Below, piece after piece: positions 1-6,800 of a stretch of DNA of 9,748 bases (the first letter of the stretch is position 1; each line of letters starts with the position of its first letter). Under the pieces are notes generated by a model. That model was not told the origin of the DNA, searched no databases, and was given only the letters and a program-made list of their open reading frames with translations. Origin of the DNA: an uncultured Flavobacteriaceae bacterium (GTDB lineage: Bacteria > Bacteroidota > Bacteroidia > Flavobacteriales > Flavobacteriaceae); NCBI GenBank assembly GCA_945788155.1, contig CALZKX010000150.1, forward strand, positions 1-9,748, given 5' to 3'. Both the position numbers and the translations under genes were made by a program.

Positions 1-131
1 ATATCTTGAGCGTAGCTAAAAGTGTTTATAAGCACTGTAAAACTTAAAGCAAAAAGTATTTGAAAGATGTTTGTTCGCAACGCTTTTAGATGTATTTTTG
101 TAAAAGTATGGCTCGGTTTTTGAATTGCCAA
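1..131 (-). CDS. 5' end of an exported protein, probably LPS-assembly protein LptD (partial)
   Basis: The minus strand is open from position 131 to the window edge and encodes 43 residues plus two bases. It reads LAIQKPSHTF at the start, has a basic stretch (KIHLKALR), then a hydrophobic core (about residues 22-38) ending in TFSYAQD. This is a textbook Sec signal peptide with likely cleavage after SYA. The only good start is TTG at 131-129. An in-frame stop lies 30 bases upstream (161-159), and the ATG at 139-137 is in another frame and stops soon. From memory of flavobacterial gene order, the gene divergent from this amidase/MCE pair is usually lptD, the outer-membrane LPS translocon, and its leader looks like this one. 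No LptD domain lies inside the window, so the product name rests on context. A different secreted protein is possible. Confidence 0.55.
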   Translation of the reverse strand, partial: MAIQKPSHTFTKIHLKALRTNIFQILFALSFTVLINTFSYAQD

Positions 132-219
132 ATGTACATATATTTTTTTGTGAATATTTTAATAACTAAAAAAATGTATAATTTAAAATAAATCTAGTTT
201 TAATGCCGTTTTAGTCTTT
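132..219. promoter_or_regulatory. Divergent intergenic region between the lptD-like gene and the amidase gene
   Basis: This 88-bp, very AT-rich gap separates two divergently transcribed envelope genes, so it should hold promoters for both. Near matches to the Bacteroidetes -7 box (TAnnTTTG) are TAGTTTTA at 195-202 on the plus strand and TACATTTT on the minus strand within about 168-180. Both miss one base, and neither has a convincing TTG -33 element at the usual distance. No operator-like palindrome or Shine-Dalgarno site is evident. The regulatory role is inferred from gene orientation, not from a clear motif. Confidence 0.4.
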
Positions 220-1308
220 ATGCAAACGAATTTTAAATACCTTTTAGTATTTCTTTTTTTATTGTTTTCATTGAATTCGTCGTCTCAAAAAGCTACTGAA
301 AAATTTGTTGTAGTGCTTGATGCTGGACATGGAGGCCATGATCCAGGAAGACCTACCAAGTTTGAAACAGAAAAGAAAATTGCGCTTAATATTGCATTAA
401 AAATTGGTAACAAATTAAAAAAGTACGATAACATTGAAGTTATTTATACGCGTAAAAAAGATGTCTTTGTCGAATTACACGAGCGTGCAGCCATAGCAAA
501 TAGAGCAGATGCAGATTTGTTTGTGTCAATACATTGTAATGCTTGGACAACTAACCAGCCTTATGGAACAGAAACTTATGTTTTAAGTGTTGGTAATACA
601 GATAGAAATATGGATGTTGCTAAAGCTGAAAACGAAGTTATTTTTCTAGAAGATGATCATGAAAAAAATTACGAAGGATACGACCCAAACTCTCCAGAAT
701 CAATCATTGGATTAACATTACTTCAAGAAGATTATACTGAACAGAGTATTATATTAGCAAGAATGGTAGAAGATAATTTTATGCACAAATTAAATAGAAA
801 AAGCAGAGGTGTAAAACAAATATCATTATGGGTTATGCATAACACATATATGCCAAGTGTGCTTATTGAAACAGGATTTTTAACTAATAAAAAAGAAGGA
901 AAATACATTAGCTCTAATAAAGGACAAGAAGAAATATCGGAATCGATATCAGAATCAATTTTAAAATATATAGAAACAGTGAGTGCAGATACAGATTTAG
1001 CTATTATCACTAATTCTTCGCAAAATTCACAGTCAAATTCAGTAGATATCACTTTCAAAGTTCAAATCGCAGCAGGCGCAAGAAAATTAGAAACCAAGCC
1101 TTACAATTTTAATGGCTTAAGGGGTGTGTCATCCGAAAGCATTGGCAATGGTTATAAGTATTTTTATGGAGACACTTCTAACTACAACACCATAAAAAAA
1201 TATAAAGAAGAAGCTTTAGAAAAAGGCTATACCAGCTCTTTTATTGTAGCTTATAAAAATGGCAAGCGCATTAATATAAGTGACGCTTTAAAAACTATTT
1301 CAAATTAA
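220..1308 (+). CDS. N-acetylmuramoyl-L-alanine amidase, AmiC type, with SPOR-like C-terminus
   Basis: This periplasmic zinc amidase (Amidase_3 family) cuts the bond between N-acetylmuramic acid and the stem peptide of peptidoglycan, typically at the septum. A signal peptide covers residues 1-22 (hydrophobic LLVFLFLLFSL, then SSSQ). The catalytic domain spans about 28-252. Zinc and catalytic residues are visible: H37 in DAGHGG, E51 in TEKKIAL, H105 in SIHCNA and E217 in LIETGFL. Between H105 and E217 is a long acidic insert (about 128-172), where regulated AmiB/AmiC enzymes carry an autoinhibitory segment. A polar linker (255-275) leads to a C-terminal domain (about 277-352, starting FKVQIAAG) that looks like a SPOR domain, which binds denuded glycan at division sites. 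The ATG at 220 is chosen because it opens the signal peptide, and an earlier ATG at 202 meets a stop after two codons. It heads the plus-strand run. Confidence 0.93.
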   Translation: MQTNFKYLLVFLFLLFSLNSSSQKATEKFVVVLDAGHGGHDPGRPTKFETEKKIALNIALKIGNKLKKYDNIEVIYTRKKDVFVELHERAAIANRADADLFVSIHCNAWTTNQPYGTETYVLSVGNTDRNMDVAKAENEVIFLEDDHEKNYEGYDPNSPESIIGLTLLQEDYTEQSIILARMVEDNFMHKLNRKSRGVKQISLWVMHNTYMPSVLIETGFLTNKKEGKYISSNKGQEEISESISESILKYIETVSADTDLAIITNSSQNSQSNSVDITFKVQIAAGARKLETKPYNFNGLRGVSSESIGNGYKYFYGDTSNYNTIKKYKEEALEKGYTSSFIVAYKNGKRINISDALKTISN

Positions 1309-1329
1309 GGCTTTATTTAAATTAATTGC

Positions 1330-1337
1330 TAATTTTG
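1330..1337 (+). promoter_or_regulatory. Candidate -7 promoter box ahead of the MCE gene
   Basis: TAATTTTG is an exact match to the Bacteroidetes sigma-A -7 consensus TAnnTTTG. It lies in the 51-bp gap after the amidase stop, so transcription would begin at roughly 1341-1345 and leave a leader of about 15-20 bases before the TTG start at 1360. No good TTG/TTTG -33 element is seen 19-21 bases upstream, where the sequence reads TTAAGG. A chance match in AT-rich DNA cannot be excluded. Confidence 0.4.
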
Positions 1338-1359
1338 TATCTAACAAAAAAAAATCACA

Positions 1360-2292
1360 TTGAAGATCACTAGAGAAGTAAAAACAGCAATCTTAGTCAT
1401 CAGTGGATTGTTGCTAATCATCTATCTATTCAATTATTTAAAAGGTGAAAACCTTTTGGATTCCTCGAGGACTTTTTATGCAGTTTACAACAATGTCGAA
1501 GGTTTGGCATCATCAGCTCCTGTTACCATTAGCGGTAATGTGGTTGGTAAAGTTCAGGAAATTGTATTTACCGAAGATGGTTCGGGTAAGCTTCAATTAA
1601 AGCTCATGATTGATAATGATTTTCAGTTCTCAAAAAACAGTAAGGCACAAATTTATGAAACTGGCCTTATTGGTGGTAAGGCAATAGCAATAATACTTGC
1701 AAACGACGGTTCTGAAACAGCTGTTGATGGCGATTTTCTTCAAGGCACCATAAAAGCTGGCTTAACAGAGTTGGTAAATCAAAAACTCACACCATTGCAA
1801 GGGAAAATTGAAAACGTGATGGTAAGTGCCGACTCACTTTTAATGAACATTAATGATGTTTTTGATGATCAAACAAAAACCAATTTAAAAAGCAGTATTT
1901 CCAGTTTAAATGCAACGATTTTATCTTTTAAAAATACGTCTAATTCAATTAACAGTTTAATTGAACAGAATAAAGAAAAACTAGACAGCACAATTACAAG
2001 TTTTGAAAGTACATCGGCCAATTTAGCCTCATTGACCAACGAAATGGCTAAGGCAAACCTTGGACAAACCATTACAGAACTGCAAGCAACCATAGACAGC
2101 TTCAAAAATATATTATCGAGCATAGAAAAAGGCGAAGGCTCTATGGGAAAACTCATGAAAGACGAAGGCTTGTACAATAACATTGAAGGCGCTACTAAAG
2201 AGCTTGAAGAACTCTTAAGAGATATAAAACTGCATCCAAAACGATATTTTAGAATTCTATCAAAAAAAGAAATTCCTTATAGCGAAAACTAA
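1360..2292 (+). CDS. MlaD/MCE-family phospholipid-transport protein (TTG start)
   Basis: MCE proteins form periplasmic rings or tunnels that move lipids between inner and outer membranes, driven by an MlaE/MlaF-type permease and ATPase. This 310-residue protein has an N-terminal inner-membrane anchor (about 8-26, TAILVISGLLLIIYLFN). One MCE domain follows (about 37-113, with VEGLASSAPVTISGNVVGKV and GLIGGKAIAI). A long, Ser/Asn-rich helical region (about 135-290) probably forms coiled coil, and the tail is basic (HPKRYFRILSKK). It starts at TTG 1360: an in-frame TAA sits at 1342-1344, and the first internal Met (M83) would delete the anchor and half the MCE domain. No mlaE, mlaF or mlaB homologue lies nearby, so its transporter partners must be encoded elsewhere. 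It lies 24 bp before the Fe-S gene, suggesting co-transcription. Confidence 0.9.
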   Translation: MKITREVKTAILVISGLLLIIYLFNYLKGENLLDSSRTFYAVYNNVEGLASSAPVTISGNVVGKVQEIVFTEDGSGKLQLKLMIDNDFQFSKNSKAQIYETGLIGGKAIAIILANDGSETAVDGDFLQGTIKAGLTELVNQKLTPLQGKIENVMVSADSLLMNINDVFDDQTKTNLKSSISSLNATILSFKNTSNSINSLIEQNKEKLDSTITSFESTSANLASLTNEMAKANLGQTITELQATIDSFKNILSSIEKGEGSMGKLMKDEGLYNNIEGATKELEELLRDIKLHPKRYFRILSKKEIPYSEN

Positions 2293-2316
2293 TCCCATTT
2301 TATAAATCAACCAACT

Positions 2317-3621
2317 ATGAATTATTTACCAAACATACTTTTTGCAATTGCATTGGTTTTTGGTATTGGCTATTTTGTTAGAAATGTCCGTAAACTTATT
2401 CGTAACATAAAGCTAGGGCAAGATGTTGATGTTAGTGACAATAAATCACAGCGATTTAAAAACATGGTCAATATTGCACTCGGACAAAGTAAAATGGTTC
2501 GTCGCCCAATCGCTGGATTTTTGCATGTTATTGTGTATGTTGGATTTATAATCATTAATATTGAAGTACTTGAAATAATTATCGATGGCTTATTTAATAC
2601 ACATCGCTTTTTTTCAGGAATTGGAGATTTATATGGTGTACTAATTGGAAGTTTTGAAATTCTTGCCATATTAGTTCTTGTTGCTGTAATTGTATTTTGG
2701 GCAAGAAGAAATGTAATTAAAATAAAACGCTTTTGGAACAGTGAAATGACCAGTTGGCCAAAAAACGATGCCAATTACATTCTATATTTCGAAATGGTTC
2801 TCATGTCACTGTTTTTAATTATGAATGCTACAGATGCATCATTTCAAGCGATGGATTCGGGCAATCTCATAAGTCAGTATATTGCACCTTGGTTTAGTGG
2901 AATGGCAGAAAGTACGCTACATTTAATAGAAAGAACAGCATGGTGGGTACACATTTTAGGAATCCTAGTGTTTTTAAATTACTTATACTTCTCAAAACAT
3001 TTACACATACTATTAGCATTCCCAAACACCTATTACGCAAGTACCAAACCAAAAGGACAGTTAGATAACTTAGCATCTGTAACTAAAGAAGTCATGCTCA
3101 TGATGGATCCAAATGCTGATCCCTTTGCAGTACCAGATGAAGATAATGATGAAACACTTGAAAAATTTGGGGTCAGCGATGTTACTGATTTAAATTGGAC
3201 CCAATTGCTAAGTGCTTATACCTGTACCGAGTGTGGTCGTTGTACATCGTCTTGTCCAGCGAATTTAACAGGAAAGAAACTGTCGCCTCGAAAGATTATG
3301 ATGGATACCAGAGACCGGTTAGAAGAGGTTGGTAAAAACATCGATGCTAACAAAGGCGAGTTTAAAAATGATGGGAAACAATTATTAGGCGACTATATCA
3401 CAAAAGAAGAACTTTGGGCTTGTACAACTTGTAATGCCTGCGTCGAAGAATGTCCAGTAAGTATTAGTCCTTTATCTATTATTATGGATATGAGACGTTA
3501 TTTGGTAATGGAAGAATCTGCAGCACCTGTAGAGTTAAACAACATGATGACCAACATAGAAAACAATGGTGCACCTTGGCCTTATAATCAAATGGATAGG
3601 CTTAACTGGAAAGACGAATAA
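2317..3621 (+). CDS. Membrane cytochrome-b/HdrC-like (Fe-S)-binding oxidoreductase subunit
   Basis: This 434-residue protein fuses a membrane part to a ferredoxin-like part. Hydrophobic segments lie at about 4-22, 66-90, 105-128, 155-172 and 208-226, resembling the NarI/HdrE/DsrM cytochrome-b fold. Histidines in or beside them (H70, H202, H212, H228, H230) are possible heme-b ligands, although heme binding is inferred. The soluble C-terminal part carries two 4Fe-4S motifs of the HdrC/GlpC kind: C303-x2-C306-x2-C309-x3-C313-P and C369-x2-C372-x2-C375-x3-C379-P. This architecture transfers electrons between a membrane quinone or heme pool and a CCG-domain partner. That partner is almost certainly the next gene, which starts 11 bp downstream. 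The natural substrate is unknown, and no dehydrogenase flavoprotein is adjacent. The start is the ATG that opens the first membrane segment. Confidence 0.88.
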   Translation: MNYLPNILFAIALVFGIGYFVRNVRKLIRNIKLGQDVDVSDNKSQRFKNMVNIALGQSKMVRRPIAGFLHVIVYVGFIIINIEVLEIIIDGLFNTHRFFSGIGDLYGVLIGSFEILAILVLVAVIVFWARRNVIKIKRFWNSEMTSWPKNDANYILYFEMVLMSLFLIMNATDASFQAMDSGNLISQYIAPWFSGMAESTLHLIERTAWWVHILGILVFLNYLYFSKHLHILLAFPNTYYASTKPKGQLDNLASVTKEVMLMMDPNADPFAVPDEDNDETLEKFGVSDVTDLNWTQLLSAYTCTECGRCTSSCPANLTGKKLSPRKIMMDTRDRLEEVGKNIDANKGEFKNDGKQLLGDYITKEELWACTTCNACVEECPVSISPLSIIMDMRRYLVMEESAAPVELNNMMTNIENNGAPWPYNQMDRLNWKDE

Positions 3622-3632
3622 TTAATTTTAAA

Positions 3633-4418
3633 ATGAAACTTACAGTACCAACAATGGCCCAATATATGGCAGAAGGCAAACAACCAGAAATATTATTCTG
3701 GGTAGGTTCAGCTGGAAGTTATGACGATCGTGCCAAAAAAATCACGAAAGCATTTGTAAAATTGCTAAACGCTGCAAATATTGATTTTGCAGTATTAGGT
3801 ACAGAAGAAAGTTGTACAGGCGATGCTGCTAAGCGTGCTGGAAATGAATTTTTGTTCCAGATGCAAGCTGTGACAAATATTGAAATATTAAATGCTTATG
3901 AAATAAAAAAGATAGTGACGGCTTGCCCTCATTCTTTCAACACCTTAAAAAACGAATACCCTTCACTTGGTGGAAATTATCAAGTATTTCACCATACGCA
4001 ATATTTACAGCAATTAATTAAGGAAGGCCGATTAAAAATAACCAACAAATCCTTTAAAGGAAAACGAATTACATTTCACGACCCTTGTTATTTAGGTAGG
4101 GCTAACGATGTATATGAAGCACCACGTGAGCTTTTAAAAGAATTGGGAATAGATGTGGTTGAAATGAAACGCCATAAGCGCACAGCACTATGTTGTGGTG
4201 CTGGAGGCGCACAAATGTTTAAAGAGCCTGAAAAAGGGGATAAAGATGTAAACGTTTTACGTACCGAAGATGCCTTACAAACCAACCCAGATATTATTGC
4301 AACAGGATGTCCTTACTGCAATACCATGATGACCGATGGTGTAAAATTTAAAGAAAAAGAAGCTGAAATTGAAGTGTTGGATATTGCGGAGTTGTTGGCT
4401 CAATCTAGTAATTTATAA
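3633..4418 (+). CDS. CCG-domain (Fe-S)-binding protein, HdrB-like
   Basis: This 261-residue soluble protein belongs to the cysteine-rich CCG family (heterodisulfide reductase HdrB/HdrD, GlpC, LutA, SdhE). The second CCG half is intact: C152 (HDPCYLGR), C187-C188 (LCCGAGGAQM), and C226-x2-C229 (GCPYCNTM). That fits the noncubane [4Fe-4S] ligand pattern C-x34-CC-x37-C-x2-C. The first half is degenerate. It keeps C61 (ESCTG) and C98 (TACPH), but has serine at S26 (WVGSAGS), S60 and S101 (CPHSFN), where cysteines would complete a second motif. With the upstream membrane Fe-S protein it forms a probable two-subunit HdrDE-like complex facing the cytoplasm. Whether it reduces a disulfide, or serves as the electron-transfer arm of another enzyme, cannot be told from sequence. 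Confidence 0.88.
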   Translation: MKLTVPTMAQYMAEGKQPEILFWVGSAGSYDDRAKKITKAFVKLLNAANIDFAVLGTEESCTGDAAKRAGNEFLFQMQAVTNIEILNAYEIKKIVTACPHSFNTLKNEYPSLGGNYQVFHHTQYLQQLIKEGRLKITNKSFKGKRITFHDPCYLGRANDVYEAPRELLKELGIDVVEMKRHKRTALCCGAGGAQMFKEPEKGDKDVNVLRTEDALQTNPDIIATGCPYCNTMMTDGVKFKEKEAEIEVLDIAELLAQSSNL

Positions 4419-4441
4419 TACTCAAATCAATTTATAAAATC

Positions 4442-5056
4442 ATGATTAGAAAAATACTTTTTATTTCTTCGATATTGTTTTCATTATGTGTATTATCGCA
4501 AGAAACTAAGGAATCAACCTTAGATATTATAGCCAAAAAAACCTGCGAATATCTTGATAGTGAAGAATTAGTTGTGTTAGATATTCAGCAAAAAACTATA
4601 AAACTGGGAGCATTTATAATTACCCTATATGGCGAATATGAAGAGCAATTAAAAGAAGAAGGATATTCCATGGATTTTTCTAGTGATAGTGCTGGCGAAG
4701 AATTTGGTGAAAAAGTGGGAATACATATGGTTAAGTTTTGTTCTAATTCTTTAGTGGCTTTCGCAGGAGAAAGCGAAGTACTCGAAGATGAAAATGTTGG
4801 TTATTTTTTGGGAAAAATAGAAGCTATTGTCGGAGAAGATATTAGTTTTATTGAAGTACGAAATAATGAGGGAATCTTGCAAAAATTTGTTTGGTTAGGA
4901 AACTTTATAGGCTCTGATGTTATTATTTCTAGTGAAATGAATGATATTAAGAATATGAATGTTAAGATTGCGTATAAAAATACTGAATGCTTTTCTAGAA
5001 AATTAAATGAGTATATTATTAGAAAGGAAATTATTAAAATTGAATATTTAGATTAA
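4442..5056 (+). CDS. Secreted protein of unknown function (204 residues)
   Basis: I do not recognise a named domain. Residues 1-19 form a signal peptide (RK, then ILFISSILFSLCVLS) with probable cleavage before QETKES. C16 does not sit in a convincing lipobox because its -1 residue is Leu, so a soluble periplasmic or exported protein is more likely than a lipoprotein. The mature part looks two-part. A helical, acidic N-terminal section (about 25-110) contains KKTCEYLD, KLGAFIITLYGEY and EFGEKVGIHMVKFC. A beta-rich C-terminal section (about 118-204) contains FVWLGNFIGSDVIISSEM and ends EYLD. Cysteines are C35, C100 and C183. It starts 23 bp after the HdrB-like gene, and its TAA overlaps the next ATG by one base (TAATG, 5054-5058), which suggests translational coupling. 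No frameshift or truncation is seen. My impression is a small Flavobacteriia-restricted family, from memory only. Confidence 0.82.
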   Translation: MIRKILFISSILFSLCVLSQETKESTLDIIAKKTCEYLDSEELVVLDIQQKTIKLGAFIITLYGEYEEQLKEEGYSMDFSSDSAGEEFGEKVGIHMVKFCSNSLVAFAGESEVLEDENVGYFLGKIEAIVGEDISFIEVRNNEGILQKFVWLGNFIGSDVIISSEMNDIKNMNVKIAYKNTECFSRKLNEYIIRKEIIKIEYLD

Positions 5057-5541
5057 TGCTAGTAAATTTCAACACATTACCAGAAACATCAAGAGTTTGG
5101 ATTTACCAAGCAAATCGATCATTTACTCAAACCGAGATTGAAGAAATATGTTCTAAGTTAGATGCATTCATTGAAAACTGGACAGCACATGGTAGCGATT
5201 TACATTCTGGCTATGAAATTAAATATAAGCGTTTTATAGTAATTGGTTTAAACCAAAACTTGAATATAGCTACTGGTTGCTCAATAGATGCCTCGGTACA
5301 TTTTATTAAACAACTGGAAAAAGATTATAATGTCGATTTAATGGATAAAATGAATGTGTCCTATAAACAAGGTGAGTTCATAGCCTATAAAACATTATCC
5401 GATTTCAGGAAAATGGCCAAAGATAAAGCTGTATCTAAAAATACAATCGTTTTTAATAATTTAGTTGCCAATAAAGCCGAGTATATTGAAAACTGGGAAG
5501 TGCCTGCAAGCGAAAGCTGGCATAATAGATTTGTTAAATAG
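5056..5541 (+). CDS. Conserved Bacteroidetes protein of unknown function (often mislabelled ABC transporter ATPase)
   Basis: This 161-residue protein has no signal peptide or membrane segment and is probably cytoplasmic. Recognisable conserved stretches are SRVWIYQANRSFT (12-24), NWTAHGSDL (41-49), YEIKYKRFIVIGL (54-66), GCSIDASVHFI (75-85), and the C-terminal NWEVPASESWHNRF. Relatives across Bacteroidetes are often annotated 'ABC transporter ATPase'. I see no Walker A (GxxxxGKS/T), no Walker B and no LSGGQ signature, and the length is well below that of an ABC ATPase, so that name should not be used. C75 in GCSIDAS and H45 are the most active-site-like residues, but no function can be assigned. 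It begins inside the stop codon of the secreted-protein gene and lies 35 bp before serB. Confidence 0.87.
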   Translation: MLVNFNTLPETSRVWIYQANRSFTQTEIEEICSKLDAFIENWTAHGSDLHSGYEIKYKRFIVIGLNQNLNIATGCSIDASVHFIKQLEKDYNVDLMDKMNVSYKQGEFIAYKTLSDFRKMAKDKAVSKNTIVFNNLVANKAEYIENWEVPASESWHNRFVK

Positions 5542-5576
5542 ACAATTTTCAACTAAAGGTTTTATTTTAAAATACC

Positions 5577-6800
5577 ATGGCAAACGAGATTATCTTATTA
5601 AATATTTCAGGAAAAGATAAACCTGGTTTAACCTCAGAATTAACATCAATATTAGCAGATTATAATGCTAAAATACTAGATATTGGTCAAGCAAACATAC
5701 ATAATACACTATCCTTGGGCATATTATTTGAAGTGCAATCCGGAAAAAAATCTGGAGCTGTCTTAAAAGACCTGCTTTTTAAATCTTACGAACTCGATAT
5801 TCAAGCTAAGTTTACTCCAATTACACTTGAAAAGTATGAAAAATGGGTTAATCTACAGGGTAAAGATAGATACATTGTAACAGTTCTTGGAGAAAAATTT
5901 GGAGCTAAACAAATATCTGAAGTATCTAAAGTGATTTCAAATAAGAAACTAAATATTGATGCCATAAAAAGACTTACAGGACGCTTATCACTTATTAAAA
6001 ACGAGGAATACCCAAGAGCTTGTATTCAACTGTCCATAAGAGGAGAATTGGATTCTAAAGCTGAAATCACTGAAAAATTCATGAAAATCTCCCATGATTT
6101 GGATGTTGACATTGCGTTTCAAGAAGATAATATTTACCGTCGTAATAGGCGGTTAATTTGTTTTGACATGGACTCTACACTCATTCAGGCCGAAGTCATA
6201 GACCAATTGGCAGAATTAGCTGGTGTTGGTGATAAAGTAAAGGCTATTACTGAATCGGCTATGAACGGAGAGCTAGATTTTAAAGAAAGCTTTAAAAGGC
6301 GAATGAAACTTTTAAAAGGCTTAAGTGAAGATGTATTACATGACATTGCTATTAACTTGCCTTTAACCAAAGGCGCAAGAAGGCTTATTGATACACTTAA
6401 AAATCATGGATTTAAAACGGCTATTTTATCTGGTGGATTTACCTATTTTGGAGACTATCTAAAAAAAGAGCTGGGTATTGATTATGTATATGCAAATCAA
6501 TTAGAGATTAAAGATGGTGTTTTAACTGGTGGCTATCTAGGTGAAATTGTTGATGGAATTAAAAAAGCCGAGTACCTTAAAGAAATTGCAATAAATGAAG
6601 GCATAGATATTGGTCAAACAATTGCTGTTGGTGATGGAGCAAATGATTTACCAATGCTTAATATTGCTGGTTTAGGCATCGCTTTTCATGCAAAACCAGC
6701 AGTAAAAGATAATGCTCAAAATTCTATATCAAGTATAGGCTTAGATGGTATACTCTATTTGTTAGGATATCATGATAGACATATTGATTTGCTAGATTAG
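5577..6800 (+). CDS. serB: Phosphoserine phosphatase SerB with two ACT domains
   Basis: SerB performs the last step of serine biosynthesis, hydrolysing O-phospho-L-serine to serine in the cytoplasm. The 407-residue protein has two N-terminal ACT-type regulatory domains (about 4-80, starting LLNISGKDKPGLTSEL, and 98-180), then a HAD-family catalytic domain (about 192-400). HAD motifs are complete: motif I is DMDST with nucleophile D197 and acid/base D199; E206 is the likely substrate-binding residue; motif II is S285 in LSGGFTYF; the motif III lysine is probably K330; and motif IV is GDGANDLPM with D353 and D357. The length and the doubled ACT unit match the long SerB type (as in mycobacterial SerB2), not the shorter E. 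coli enzyme. ACT domains often bind amino acids, so serine feedback is plausible but inferred. serA and serC are not present here. It ends the closely spaced gene run. Confidence 0.95.
   Translation: MANEIILLNISGKDKPGLTSELTSILADYNAKILDIGQANIHNTLSLGILFEVQSGKKSGAVLKDLLFKSYELDIQAKFTPITLEKYEKWVNLQGKDRYIVTVLGEKFGAKQISEVSKVISNKKLNIDAIKRLTGRLSLIKNEEYPRACIQLSIRGELDSKAEITEKFMKISHDLDVDIAFQEDNIYRRNRRLICFDMDSTLIQAEVIDQLAELAGVGDKVKAITESAMNGELDFKESFKRRMKLLKGLSEDVLHDIAINLPLTKGARRLIDTLKNHGFKTAILSGGFTYFGDYLKKELGIDYVYANQLEIKDGVLTGGYLGEIVDGIKKAEYLKEIAINEGIDIGQTIAVGDGANDLPMLNIAGLGIAFHAKPAVKDNAQNSISSIGLDGILYLLGYHDRHIDLLD

Noticed and set aside
732..1058. Minus-strand open frame of 108 codons inside the amidase gene
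   Set aside because: It lies antisense to conserved amidase coding sequence and has no recognisable domain. The same applies to the other minus-strand frames within 1869-2183, 2370-2774, 2894-3076, 4088-4285, 6185-6370, 7668-7949, 8049-8264 and 9316-9546.
4431..4441. TTTATAAAATC occurs both here and at 6801-6811, each just after a gene end
   Set aside because: It is a single 11-base AT-rich match without flanking similarity, best explained by base composition and not by a repeat family.
4486..4491. Possible lipoprotein lipobox around C16 of the secreted unknown protein
   Set aside because: The residues before C16 are F-S-L, which does not fit the [LVI]-[ASTVI]-[GAS]-C pattern; ordinary signal-peptidase cleavage near S19/Q20 fits better.
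5056..5541. Possible ABC transporter ATPase
   Set aside because: No Walker A, Walker B or ABC signature motif is present, and the protein is too short. The name seems to be an inherited database label.
5563..5574. Perfect 12-bp palindrome TATTTTAAAATA just before the serB start
   Set aside because: It is pure AT with no GC-rich stem, two bases before the ATG. Such palindromes are common by chance in DNA this AT-rich, and it has neither terminator nor clear operator character.
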